The notes under the pieces are model-generated. The model saw only the letters and a list, made by a program, of their open reading frames with translations. It had not been told where the DNA came from and did no database searches. The position numbers and the translations under genes are program-made. DNA of 54,397 bases from Firmicutes bacterium UBA5286 (GTDB lineage: Bacteria; Bacillota; Proteinivoracia; UBA4975), in assembly GCA_002408465.1 (NCBI GenBank), contig DHSM01000012.1, positions 1-54,397 of the forward strand, written 5' to 3'. Shown piece by piece: positions 24,413 to 33,441 of this stretch; positions within the stretch are counted from its first letter, which is position 1; the number at the start of each line of letters is the position of its first letter.

Positions 24413-25913
24413 ACTGGTTTTCCCACTGGCGGGAACGGCTAACGGCCTTTTCCCAGCCTTTGTACAACCTGTCCCGCTGTTCCGAGGGCATAGAAGGCAT
24501 AAATTTGCAGTCCACCATCCAGTTGTCGGCAATATCTTCCTTGCCGGACCAATACCCTACTGCCAGCCCCGCCAGATAAGCCGCTCCCAGAGCAGTGGTC
24601 TCGGTAATTTTCGGCCGCTCCACCGGCACATTGAGGATGTCGGCCTGAAACTGCATGAGAAAATTGTTGGCCACGGCGCCCCCATCAACATTCAGGGCCT
24701 TCAGTTCAATGCCCGAATCCTCCTCCATGGCCTCCAGCACGTCCCGGGTCTGGTAGGCAATGGACTCCAGGGTGGCCCGGATGATGTGCTCGGCCTTTGC
24801 CCCCCGGGTCAGGCCAAGAATTGCTCCCCGGGCGTACATATCCCAGTAGGGGGCCCCCAGACCGACAAAGGCGGGAACAACATAGACCCCGTTGGAATCC
24901 TTGACCTTGCCGGCCATGTATTCAGTATCCTCTGCATCCCGGATGAGCTTGAGCTCATCCCGCAGCCACTGGACGGCAGCACCGGCCACAAAGATACTGC
25001 CTTCCAAAGCATATTCCACCCTGCCATCTATCCCCCAGGCGATGGTGGTCAAGAGACCGTGGTTCGAGGGGGTTATTTTCTCACCGGTGTTCATCAGCAT
25101 AAAGCAGCCGGTGCCGTAAGTATTCTTAGCCATCCCCGGCTGAAAGCAGGTCTGGCCGAAAAGGGCTGCCTGCTGGTCGCCTGCGGCGCCGGCAATGGGG
25201 ATATTGGCGCCGCCGAAGGTATCCGGGGCGGTATAGCCGTATATTTCACTGGAGGGCCGCACCTCAGGCAGCATCGCCCTGGGAATGGCCAATAGATCTA
25301 GGATTTTTTCGTCCCAGTCCAGAGTCTTGATGTTAAAGAGCATGGTCCGGGAAGCGTTGGAATAATCGGTGACATGGGCCTGGCCCTTAGTCAGATTCCA
25401 GATCAGCCAGGTGTCAATGGTGCCAAAGAGCAAATCTCCCTTCTCAGCCTTTGCCCTTGCCCCTTCCACATTGTCCAGAATCCATTTGATCTTGGTGGCG
25501 GAAAAATAGGCGTCCACCACCAAACCGGTATTTTCCCGGATATACTGTTCCATTTTTTCATCTGTTTTGATGGCATCGCAGATATCGGCGGTGCGCCGGC
25601 ACTGCCAGACAATGGCGTTGTATATCGGACGGCCGCTGACCTTGTCCCAGACAACGGTAGTTTCCCGCTGGTTGGTGATGCCGATGGCGGCAAGATCCCG
25701 GGGAGAGATGTCCGCCCTTTCAATTGCCTCCTGGGCCACGCCGCTCTGGGTTGCCCAGATTTCAATGGCGTCATGCTCCACCCAGCCGGGCTTAGGGTAT
25801 ATTTGTTTAAATTCCTTTTGGGCCACTGCAACGATGCTGCCCCTATGGTCAAAGAGTATGGCCCGGGAACTGGTTGTCCCCTGATCCAGCGCTAAGACAA
25901 ATTTCTTTTCCAT
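24411..25913 (-). CDS. glpK: Glycerol kinase
   Basis: A 500-residue FGGY-family kinase from the ATG at 25913 with GGGAGGGG upstream; a longer frame to 25961 has no ribosome site. The phosphate loop Ala-Leu-Asp-Gln-Gly-Thr-Thr-Ser-Ser-Arg and the Gly-Ala-Ala-Gly-Asp-Gln-Gln-Ala-Ala and Asp-Gly-Gly-Ala signatures are present. It phosphorylates glycerol to sn-glycerol 3-phosphate. No glpF or glpD is next to it. Its expected leader with a GlpP-controlled terminator is absent: only 52 bases separate it from the mrr gene, which belongs to a defence island inserted between glpP and glpK. Confidence 0.95.
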   Translation of the reverse strand: MEKKFVLALDQGTTSSRAILFDHRGSIVAVAQKEFKQIYPKPGWVEHDAIEIWATQSGVAQEAIERADISPRDLAAIGITNQRETTVVWDKVSGRPIYNAIVWQCRRTADICDAIKTDEKMEQYIRENTGLVVDAYFSATKIKWILDNVEGARAKAEKGDLLFGTIDTWLIWNLTKGQAHVTDYSNASRTMLFNIKTLDWDEKILDLLAIPRAMLPEVRPSSEIYGYTAPDTFGGANIPIAGAAGDQQAALFGQTCFQPGMAKNTYGTGCFMLMNTGEKITPSNHGLLTTIAWGIDGRVEYALEGSIFVAGAAVQWLRDELKLIRDAEDTEYMAGKVKDSNGVYVVPAFVGLGAPYWDMYARGAILGLTRGAKAEHIIRATLESIAYQTRDVLEAMEEDSGIELKALNVDGGAVANNFLMQFQADILNVPVERPKITETTALGAAYLAGLAVGYWSGKEDIADNWMVDCKFMPSMPSEQRDRLYKGWEKAVSRSRQWENQ

Positions 25914-25965
25914 GCCAACCCCTCCCTTATGTATAAGATAGGCGACAAGCCAACCACTCACAGAA

Positions 25966-26874
25966 TCAATCGCTAAAAAAATCTGTATCTACTTTTTTGA
26001 TCTCGTAGGTGATCTCCGTTGATACACCAAGATTGTTTTCTATCATTAGTTTCGCCAGCATTTCGCCATCTGCTAAAACCACTTTCGTCGTATGCTGTTT
26101 ATGAGCGTAGGAAATAGCTTCTTTTGAAAACAGTGCTGTAGTAATAAACAATCCTTTTGGGGCCCCTTGCCCAGCAAGAGCGCCAACGAATTTCTGGATT
26201 TCCGGTCTGCCTATTACCCTATCCAAATCCCAACGCTTGGCCTGTATATATATAAGGCTAAACCCAAGCTTATCTTCCCTAATGACACCATCAATGCCCT
26301 CATCGCCACTTTTCCCGACTACCTCTCCAGCACCCTTCAGAGATCCCCCGTATCCCATTTTTTCAAGGAGCGTCACAACCAATTCCTCAAAAAAAGATGG
26401 AGATTGTTTCATAATTTCGGTAAGAATTTCATCCGCGAGACTTGCATTTATTGCTTTATAGGCGTCATCCAATATATCTTGGGGAGTATCCTCCATTTGG
26501 TTTGTTATGGTGTCCTCTCTTCGTTCTACATATGGAGTTTTAAACAATCGGAAACTCTCGTACCGCATAAGTAGTTCATCATTAATGATTACCGGATTTT
26601 CTTGGAGAAGTCTAATACCCTCGGAGGTTATAGAAAAAACGCCTCGAGATGGACTGTCAATCAGTCCTGCTTTCTTTAAGTAGGTCCTTGTCCAACCGAT
26701 GCGATTGTCAAATACCCGTTGTTTCCCACTAGGCAACATCTCTTTACGGGCCTCTGCATCAATAGACATGGCTACGGCGACAACCTCTTTTATTTCTTTG
26801 ATGGTATGGAGTTTCTCGTCATGCAAACTTTCCAAGAATGGACGATACATCTCATGATACTTTGGCACTAACAT
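25966..26874 (-). CDS. mrr: Mrr-type restriction endonuclease
   Basis: A 302-residue protein. An N-terminal winged-helix Mrr_N domain (1-95) is followed by a linker and a C-terminal Mrr_cat nuclease of the PD-(D/E)XK fold. Visible are Gly-Asp-Glu-Gly-Ile-Asp-Gly (Asp of the first strand) and Ile-Gln-Ala-Lys-Arg-Trp (the Q-x-K variant of Glu-x-Lys that defines Mrr). Mrr enzymes cut DNA carrying foreign methylation. The GGAGG lies 10 bases before the ATG. It follows hsdR by 35 bases, so it probably belongs to the same transcript, and it reads straight towards glpK. Confidence 0.88.
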   Translation of the reverse strand: MLVPKYHEMYRPFLESLHDEKLHTIKEIKEVVAVAMSIDAEARKEMLPSGKQRVFDNRIGWTRTYLKKAGLIDSPSRGVFSITSEGIRLLQENPVIINDELLMRYESFRLFKTPYVERREDTITNQMEDTPQDILDDAYKAINASLADEILTEIMKQSPSFFEELVVTLLEKMGYGGSLKGAGEVVGKSGDEGIDGVIREDKLGFSLIYIQAKRWDLDRVIGRPEIQKFVGALAGQGAPKGLFITTALFSKEAISYAHKQHTTKVVLADGEMLAKLMIENNLGVSTEITYEIKKVDTDFFSD

Positions 26875-26909
26875 TAGTTAACAACCTCCCGGCACTATAC
26901 AAAGAAATA

Positions 26910-29834
26910 TTAGCTTGCTAACAACTCTTCTTTTATCCTTCGGATTATCGTGTGGGCCAGCTGTTTTTTTATAGCTTTATTGCTGCTAAGTTCTGCGTAA
27001 AATGACGACTTTTCCTGGTCATTGGACAGTATTCCACTGACGATTATCTGGGAAATCCGATCTATTGTCTCAGACTGGTAGGCGCTGGGGCTGCTGTCCC
27101 GAACGTTCCCAATTAACTCGGGGTTTGCACTAAGGTTTTCAACGATTCCTCTAAGTTCTTGACCTGCATTAGCGTACTTGAGGTTAAACTTTTCGATTAT
27201 CTCGTCTATAAAAGAATAGCTTTTCTCCTTAGGAGCTACTTCAGTGGACACTTTAGCCAAGGCGATATCTTCCGAAGAAAGTAATACATTCTCCTCGTCG
27301 ATGGCTTTTTCGGTATAGAAGCTGACTAATTCAACCAGTTCATTCGGGTCTATTTTTGCACCCCCAGGTTTCTCGTGTAATACCCTCTGAAGCACATCCA
27401 AGTATACTGCAACTTTCTTAAGGTCTTCATTCCAGTTGTTATACACCGTTGAGATGTAATAAAACAGCTTTACAAACTTCCTGCATTCCGCTCGAAATAG
27501 TACCCTCTTATTATCATCAAGCTTATAGTAATTAGGCATAACCCTAGCTATTTCCGCAGTCAGCGCCGCTGAATTACCCTCCCCGCCTTCAATAAGAGCG
27601 TAAGCCTTTTCCGCATCAGAAAGGGTGAAGACAAAATATTCGAGAAGCGCGTCCCTCTTTGCAAACAATATATTTGGTTCTGTTTCATTTTCCGCGGGCA
27701 AAAACAATTCCCCGCCATAGAACTGCGTAAAGTAATCCTTAATGTCGTTGATATTATTAACAAAGTCCATTATAAAGATCTTCTTGTTTTTCGCTGGGCG
27801 ATTTAAGCGGGAAATAGTTTGGACCGCTTTTACTGCACTGCCAAGCTTCTTATCCACATACATAATACATAGTTTATTTTCATCAAAGCCTGCTTGCAAT
27901 TTATCTGCGACAATAATTATGCGGACATCATCATTATTCTTAATTAGTGCCTTGATATCCGTTTCATTGAATTGCTTGTTCATACCTTCCTCGGTAAACT
28001 TAGCGCCATCAATTTCAATGGTGCCAGTAAAGGCAACGCAAGATTTATAGCTGTAGCCTTTTTTTGCAATATATTTATCTACTGCCAGTTTATAACACAC
28101 GGCGTGCTTACGGGAGGGCGTAATTATCATGGCCTTTGCCTTGGCTCCTAACCAACCGATCCGCCGATTGATAAAATCGTCTAGTATTATCTCGGTTTTT
28201 GCTTTAATGACATCACCAGAGGTCGTCACATAGTTTAGGACAGCAGCCTGAGCGCTGGAGCTTTCATACATGGTATCGTCATCTTTAGCTTTGCGAATCT
28301 CATACTGGTCCCTATACTTGGTATAGCAAGCTAGGGGGTTCAAGATAAACCCCTCCTCGATGGCCTGCTTCATGGAGTATTTATGAAAATAACTCTTACC
28401 CGCGGCCGTTCTGGTGCCAAAAAGCTCCATAGTTTCATTTTTTGGCGTTGCCGTAAAAGCAAAGTAGCTGACATTTCTTGTGGTCTGGATTAGCCCTCTA
28501 TTCTTTAAGATTTGGTTTTGGCTATCTTCGACCTCGTCATAGGCATCATCGACAGAAATCGAGTCCTTTAACGACTTTCCAGTAAGGGTTTCTGAAGCCT
28601 TGGACATAGACTTTCCGGCAGTGGATGAATGGGCCTCATCAATGATAATCGCATATTTTCTGTGTTTGTATTGTCTTATTTCACTGAGAATGGGACGGAA
28701 CTTCTGCAGAGTAGTCACAATGATATACCCGCCGTCATTGAGCATCTTGAGAAGTTCCCGGGATGTTGTATCTATCCACTGGACAACTCCTTTTTTCCCA
28801 TCCAAGGTTATTACCTCATTGCCAAGCTGACTGTCAATAACTGTTCGGTCACTGATTATAATCACCGTGTTGAAGTCATTGCGGTTAATCAGCCGTTTGG
28901 CCAGCCAAGCAATGGTCTTAGTCTTGCCGCTGCCGGCACTATGCCAGATTAGGTAACGGCCTCCAACCCCAACTTCCTGCATATCTTCCTCTACCCTAAG
29001 AACGGCATCAAGTTGATGGTAGCGGGGGAATATCATAGTGCCTTCATCATCAATATACATAAACTCCCGGATGATGCGCAAAAGCATATCCTTCTGCAAG
29101 ATATCTTCCCAGATATAGTGGGTGGAGTGTTGTCCCTGAATAATAGGATTGCCTGCACCTTCGTCCTCGGTACCCTGGTTAAAGGGTAGGAATTTAGTGA
29201 TCTTGCCGTCGAGTTTGGTTGTAACAAATGCCAAAAACTCATCCAAGACAAAATAAATCAGAGTGCGTTTGTTAAACTTGAAAATCAATTCTTCCGGGTT
29301 GCGACGCTCTCGAAATTGCTTAGTTCCTTCAAAGCCTGCCTTCTGTCCAGCAGTCTGTTTTTTTAATTCTATCATTACGATGGGAATTCCGTTGATAAAC
29401 AATGCCAGGTCCACTCGGAAGCTATCTGCTTTATCCTCATATGCAAATTCCCGTTGGACAGAAAAGATGTTTTTATTGTATAGAGATATGTTTTCGGACA
29501 TGAATTTTAGCCCAGTCTTAAAGTAGACAAGGCTGAATTTAGTGCTACTGGCATAATCCTCAACCCACTCATTTAAAGCCGTAAGCAGCCCGCGGTTATC
29601 GATCTTATCGCAGAGCAGCTTGATAAAGCGCTCCTTATAGCTAGAACCATAAGCGCTCTTCAGCTTCTCTAATTCTTCGGCCTGGGTAGCTTCCAAAAAA
29701 GCAAACAGCTTGTCGGTGTCCAAGGCATTCTTATAAATATAGCCCGCCCTTTCACTCTCCTGATACCCAGCCTTAAGCAAGTGGTGAAAGATCTCGTCCC
29801 GAAATGTATTTTCCCAAAGGTCTTTTTCTGCCAA
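26910..29834 (-). CDS. hsdR: Type I restriction enzyme, R (motor and nuclease) subunit
   Basis: About 974 residues. I prefer the TTG at 29834, 8 bases after AGGAG; a GTG at 29843 overlaps that site. The nuclease core is near the start (Val-Asp145-Leu-Ala, then Ile-Glu159-Leu-Lys161-Lys; numbers from the GTG). Helicase motifs follow: Walker A His-Ser-Ala-Gly-Ser-Gly-Lys-Thr (about 301-308), Asp-Glu-Ala-His, and further superfamily 2 motifs such as Phe-Thr-Ala-Thr-Pro and Gln-Thr-Ile-Ser-Arg-Leu-Asn-Arg. It translocates DNA and cuts unmodified targets together with HsdM and HsdS. All key motifs are intact, so it looks functional. Confidence 0.95.
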   Translation of the reverse strand: MAEKDLWENTFRDEIFHHLLKAGYQESERAGYIYKNALDTDKLFAFLEATQAEELEKLKSAYGSSYKERFIKLLCDKIDNRGLLTALNEWVEDYASSTKFSLVYFKTGLKFMSENISLYNKNIFSVQREFAYEDKADSFRVDLALFINGIPIVMIELKKQTAGQKAGFEGTKQFRERRNPEELIFKFNKRTLIYFVLDEFLAFVTTKLDGKITKFLPFNQGTEDEGAGNPIIQGQHSTHYIWEDILQKDMLLRIIREFMYIDDEGTMIFPRYHQLDAVLRVEEDMQEVGVGGRYLIWHSAGSGKTKTIAWLAKRLINRNDFNTVIIISDRTVIDSQLGNEVITLDGKKGVVQWIDTTSRELLKMLNDGGYIIVTTLQKFRPILSEIRQYKHRKYAIIIDEAHSSTAGKSMSKASETLTGKSLKDSISVDDAYDEVEDSQNQILKNRGLIQTTRNVSYFAFTATPKNETMELFGTRTAAGKSYFHKYSMKQAIEEGFILNPLACYTKYRDQYEIRKAKDDDTMYESSSAQAAVLNYVTTSGDVIKAKTEIILDDFINRRIGWLGAKAKAMIITPSRKHAVCYKLAVDKYIAKKGYSYKSCVAFTGTIEIDGAKFTEEGMNKQFNETDIKALIKNNDDVRIIIVADKLQAGFDENKLCIMYVDKKLGSAVKAVQTISRLNRPAKNKKIFIMDFVNNINDIKDYFTQFYGGELFLPAENETEPNILFAKRDALLEYFVFTLSDAEKAYALIEGGEGNSAALTAEIARVMPNYYKLDDNKRVLFRAECRKFVKLFYYISTVYNNWNEDLKKVAVYLDVLQRVLHEKPGGAKIDPNELVELVSFYTEKAIDEENVLLSSEDIALAKVSTEVAPKEKSYSFIDEIIEKFNLKYANAGQELRGIVENLSANPELIGNVRDSSPSAYQSETIDRISQIIVSGILSNDQEKSSFYAELSSNKAIKKQLAHTIIRRIKEELLAS

Positions 29835-29859
29835 ATCAATCACTCCTTTAGCAGACCTG

Positions 29860-30441
29860 TCAGACGCTCTTACAAGGTAACAGTTTCCAGCCGGTATCGA
29901 GGTCCAGGGCGCCTAGTTTCCAACAATCTGTTACACATCGAAGGTGATAACTTTTCTCCTGGTCACGCTCATTATAATATCTCAGTCGTATTTCGTTGAA
30001 TTCAGAACTACCCTTAATCTCACTTTTTCTTATCATAAACTGACATCGGTATTTTTTAATGCTTAGCGGTTCTGCAATAAATGAATAGGTGCCTTCAGTT
30101 CCATAAAAATCGACGGTTTCCCCTAGCTTAATTTCATTACATTGCTTCATATTCGTAATTACCTTGCCCTGGTTTACTAAATCAATATTAACATCACGTA
30201 TTACCCGGGTTTGCTTAGAAGTATTTTGTATTTCAAGCCATAGGGGAATCTGAAAAATAATATCTCCATCTGTCTGGTAAAAGCCCCAAGATTTCCATCC
30301 AGGATTTCTGGAATAAACCATCTTGGTATACAGTCTCACCTTACCGATTTTATTAAGCCAGTTGGTTACAATAACAGTTCCTATGCTTGCGACAAAGCCA
30401 ATACCCCCACCCACTAGACATAAAATTATCTCCCCCCGCAA
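29860..30441 (-). CDS. Single-pass membrane protein embedded in the type I R-M operon
   Basis: A 193-residue protein that starts at TTG 30441. GGAGGT lies 9 bases upstream, inside the last codons of hsdS, which the gene overlaps by 16 bases. The first 25 residues form a membrane helix (Leu-Val-Gly-Gly-Gly-Ile-Gly-Phe-Val-Ala-Ser-Ile-Gly-Thr). The rest is beta-rich and soluble, with Leu-Glu-Ile-Gln-Asn-Thr-Ser-Lys-Gln-Thr-Arg resembling an immunoglobulin-like or DUF-type fold. I do not recognise the family. A gene in this place, between hsdS and hsdR, suggests an accessory or regulatory role for a membrane protein in restriction, which is unusual. Confidence 0.65.
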   Translation of the reverse strand: MRGEIILCLVGGGIGFVASIGTVIVTNWLNKIGKVRLYTKMVYSRNPGWKSWGFYQTDGDIIFQIPLWLEIQNTSKQTRVIRDVNIDLVNQGKVITNMKQCNEIKLGETVDFYGTEGTYSFIAEPLSIKKYRCQFMIRKSEIKGSSEFNEIRLRYYNERDQEKSYHLRCVTDCWKLGALDLDTGWKLLPCKSV

Positions 30442-31730
30442 TTTCTCGGTACCTCCATTTTCCCCGTAACTGCCTCAAAGATAATACCTTGCCGGTACTC
30501 AATGAGTTTTTCAATGGTTAAATTATTTGCCCGGATAAGCCGATCAATTTCTCCGCATTTATCATCAAGATAGTCCGAAATGGTTTTTTGCTCCCACAAA
30601 GTAGGTGTGGGGATACAGGTATTAGCAAAAAATGAAGTTGGCAACCTTTTTAATCCTGCAACACCATACATATCATATGTCCCGCGCTCTATAAACTTGG
30701 GGTTTTGAAAGTAGTAATAGAGGTATCTTACATGTATATTTTCCGCTCTAATAACCGTGATTTCCGTTGAGCCAAATCCGACTCCATCTCTTAGATTTGA
30801 AGCAATGGCTAAGTTGCCATTTTCGAAACACGGTGTCACTTTGGCTATAAGTATGTCTCCTTCAGAAAAAGGAACATATCCCTTTTTTACTCTCTCGTAT
30901 GGGACAAGTGTGGTGGTGTGGAATCCAAATTTAAGGTTATCCATGGGGACAAAGGAGACATCGTCTTCATCCTTAAGCGCAATGTCAGCTCTTGGATTAA
31001 TTTCCGCGCTAAACTTTAACTTTTCTAATCCCCATTCCAGAGGGATCATACCAATCCACTCAATGCCACTGTCTTTCATCAGCGCATTTCTACCGAGCCC
31101 TTTAGTAACTGCCTCATAGATAATGCTCTGCCGATGTTCTTTAAGGAGTTCGTTAGAATTTTGTTTGGAAGTGATTACCTTGTCAATTTGAGCACATACT
31201 GAATCCAGGTAATTTGAGATGTCTTGTTGTTCCTTTATAGTCGGTACTGGAAGATAAAAATTACCAAAATTACTGCTCGATAGTTCAGCAAATGTTGTTC
31301 CCTCCCCCAGGGCATTCAATGCACTGTCCATCACTGATAAGAAATAATAATAGTAATCTGGATATACTTCTTCTTTTTTTATCAAGGATTTACAGCCTTG
31401 ATTTGTGCAAAGCTGAAATTCTGCCATAGCAATCGAGCCAATAGGGGCCCTGGTTGACACAATAATACTTCCCTTAGGAACCAACCTAGTTCCGCAAGAA
31501 TTTAGTCCCTTTTCGGTTATATATCTTCTGGGTTCTGTGATATATTTCCTGGCTGTAATAAAATCTGCTGGGGTCATCCATGGAATGCAACCTTCCCAAT
31601 AATCGCTATTCCCACTTCTGGGTGTAGCGCCATTGACAACCTCAAACAAAAACTTAGTCTTTTGTATAACCCATCCTTGCGGGATTTCTCCTAGCCACTC
31701 AATACCACTATCTTTCATGGGCCTAGTCAT
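30426..31730 (-). CDS. hsdS: Type I restriction enzyme, S (specificity) subunit
   Basis: A 434-residue protein made of two halves, each opening with Met-Lys-Asp-Ser-Gly-Ile-Glu-Trp-(Leu/Ile)-Gly (residues 5-14 and about 217-226). Each half holds a target-recognition domain and a long conserved helix (Gln-Asp-Ile-Ser-Asn-Tyr-Leu-Asp and Lys-Thr-Ile-Ser-Asp-Tyr-Leu-Asp). The two target domains differ from each other, so the recognition site should be split and asymmetric. It overlaps hsdM by 8 bases. No second hsdS or invertible repeat is nearby, so phase variation by inversion is not expected. Confidence 0.93.
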   Translation of the reverse strand: MTRPMKDSGIEWLGEIPQGWVIQKTKFLFEVVNGATPRSGNSDYWEGCIPWMTPADFITARKYITEPRRYITEKGLNSCGTRLVPKGSIIVSTRAPIGSIAMAEFQLCTNQGCKSLIKKEEVYPDYYYYFLSVMDSALNALGEGTTFAELSSSNFGNFYLPVPTIKEQQDISNYLDSVCAQIDKVITSKQNSNELLKEHRQSIIYEAVTKGLGRNALMKDSGIEWIGMIPLEWGLEKLKFSAEINPRADIALKDEDDVSFVPMDNLKFGFHTTTLVPYERVKKGYVPFSEGDILIAKVTPCFENGNLAIASNLRDGVGFGSTEITVIRAENIHVRYLYYYFQNPKFIERGTYDMYGVAGLKRLPTSFFANTCIPTPTLWEQKTISDYLDDKCGEIDRLIRANNLTIEKLIEYRQGIIFEAVTGKMEVPRNCGGR

Positions 31731-33441
31731 CTTGCAGCACCACCTTCAAGACATCAGCTACGCTCTTCTCGTTGGCAAGAATCTCGGCCTTAATTTCCGC
31801 ACTGCTGCGGGGCGGAACGTATTTGTAGAAATAGCGGTTGAAGGCAATCTCATAGCCTATCTTATCCTTGCTGCGGTCAGCAAAGGCATCCGGAACATAG
31901 GGTAATACCTCATTCTGTAAATACTGTTCGATATCCTTTTTTAAGGGAATATTTTCAACATCCCGTTTCGTGGTGTCTACTTGCACAACGCCCTTTTTAA
32001 TAATCTTGTTCCTTTTTTTGTCATAAAGGGGGCGCTCTATAGTAACTTTGGTATAGCCAAAATCCTCCCGGTCGAAGAGTTTGCTATGATCGTTTTCCTG
32101 AAACTCATTGTACAGATCTACTATTTTTTTTCTATTGTCATCGTCTATATATTTGCGTTTATTTCCAAGAGACTTTGGTTTTTGTTCAGTGTAGAATCCC
32201 GTTGCGTCGATTAACTGGATTTTATTTCCGCGGCGGGGATCTTTCTTTTTAGAAAGAATCCAAATATAGGTGTAAATACCAGTGTTATAGAACATCTGAT
32301 CAGGTAAAGCAACTATCGCTTCCAATAGATTGTTTTCAATAACATAGCGGCGAATTTCGCTTTCACCGCTACCCGCATCGCCGGAAAACAAAGGGGACCC
32401 ATTCAGTATTATGGCGATTCGGGCTTCGTCCTCGGCCTTGGCTAGCAAATTCTGAAGAAATAATAGCTGGCCGTCGCTAACCCTGGGGGTCCCGGCAATG
32501 AAACGATTATCAGGTTGTTTTAGCTCCTTTTCAATAAACGCCTTATCTGTCTTCCATTCCACTCCGAAGGGGGGATTTGTTATCAGAAGGTCGAATTTCT
32601 CCCCTCTGAGTTTATCATCGCTGAGTGTATTCCCTTCATGGATATTCCTGACATCCTCGCCCAGCATCAACATCTCGGCACAACATACTGCATAGGCCTC
32701 CGGATTAACATCCTGCCCATAGAGGCGTACCCGGTCATCGGCTTTTATTTTTCTTTTTAGCGTAGTAAGCATGCCGCCAGTGCCGCAGCAACCATCATAG
32801 ACTCGGATGATTTTACCTTCCTTGTTTAGTTCATCTACGTTTTCACTCATCATCAACTCAACGCAAAGCTCAATTACTTCCCGGGGCGTATAGTGATCAC
32901 CAGCTTCGGCATTTGCTTTATAAGTGCGGATGATCTCTTCAAAAATGTACCCCATTGCCATGGGACTTGTGGTATCCGGGTGAAAATCTACTTGGGAAAA
33001 TGCCTTAATTACCTCAAATAAAATTCCCTTTTTGATCATGAACTCTACTTCTTCTCTAAATTTCAAGTCTTTTAAAATGGCTTGGATACTTGGCGAGTAC
33101 GCCCCAATGAATTCTAAAAAGTTTGAGTTAATATTATCGCTGTCACCAACCAGGGTTTCCAGGGTGACACACTTTTTATTATAAAAAGGGACCCCACATT
33201 CCGTGTTGATTGCCTGCTCCATCTGAAGCTCATCAATACTTAGCTTGGTTAGCTTTTGGAGAACCTGAGAAATTTGCGCGTTTTTGTCTGCAAGTACGCA
33301 ATCAAAGCGCCGAATTATCGCCATTGGAATAATAACGCTACCGTACTTCTCGGGAGTGTATGGCCCCCGGGTTTTATTTGCAATGCTCTTAACAAGGTTA
33401 ACCTTGGCGTTTATATCTGCGGACATCTGGATATTATTCAT
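31723..33441 (-). CDS. hsdM: Type I restriction enzyme, M (DNA adenine methyltransferase) subunit
   Basis: A 572-residue N6-adenine methyltransferase. The SAM motif is Val-Tyr-Asp-Gly-Cys-Cys-Gly-Thr-Gly-Gly (about 214-223), with Gly where Pro is common, and the catalytic motif is Asn-Pro-Pro-Phe (289-292). The N-terminal helical domain that contacts HsdS is complete. It modifies the host target sites and is required with HsdS for restriction. The start codon shares ATGA with the fic stop, and its end overlaps hsdS. Confidence 0.95.
   Translation of the reverse strand: MNNIQMSADINAKVNLVKSIANKTRGPYTPEKYGSVIIPMAIIRRFDCVLADKNAQISQVLQKLTKLSIDELQMEQAINTECGVPFYNKKCVTLETLVGDSDNINSNFLEFIGAYSPSIQAILKDLKFREEVEFMIKKGILFEVIKAFSQVDFHPDTTSPMAMGYIFEEIIRTYKANAEAGDHYTPREVIELCVELMMSENVDELNKEGKIIRVYDGCCGTGGMLTTLKRKIKADDRVRLYGQDVNPEAYAVCCAEMLMLGEDVRNIHEGNTLSDDKLRGEKFDLLITNPPFGVEWKTDKAFIEKELKQPDNRFIAGTPRVSDGQLLFLQNLLAKAEDEARIAIILNGSPLFSGDAGSGESEIRRYVIENNLLEAIVALPDQMFYNTGIYTYIWILSKKKDPRRGNKIQLIDATGFYTEQKPKSLGNKRKYIDDDNRKKIVDLYNEFQENDHSKLFDREDFGYTKVTIERPLYDKKRNKIIKKGVVQVDTTKRDVENIPLKKDIEQYLQNEVLPYVPDAFADRSKDKIGYEIAFNRYFYKYVPPRSSAEIKAEILANEKSVADVLKVVLQDD

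Noticed and set aside
24336..25295. Long plus-strand frame (319 codons) over glpK
   Set aside because: It is the antisense shadow of glpK, whose motifs and ribosome site are certain.
30426..31730. Two-halved hsdS as an invertible or phase-variable locus
   Set aside because: The repeated start motif is the normal internal symmetry of S subunits; no second hsdS, invertase or inverted flanks are present.
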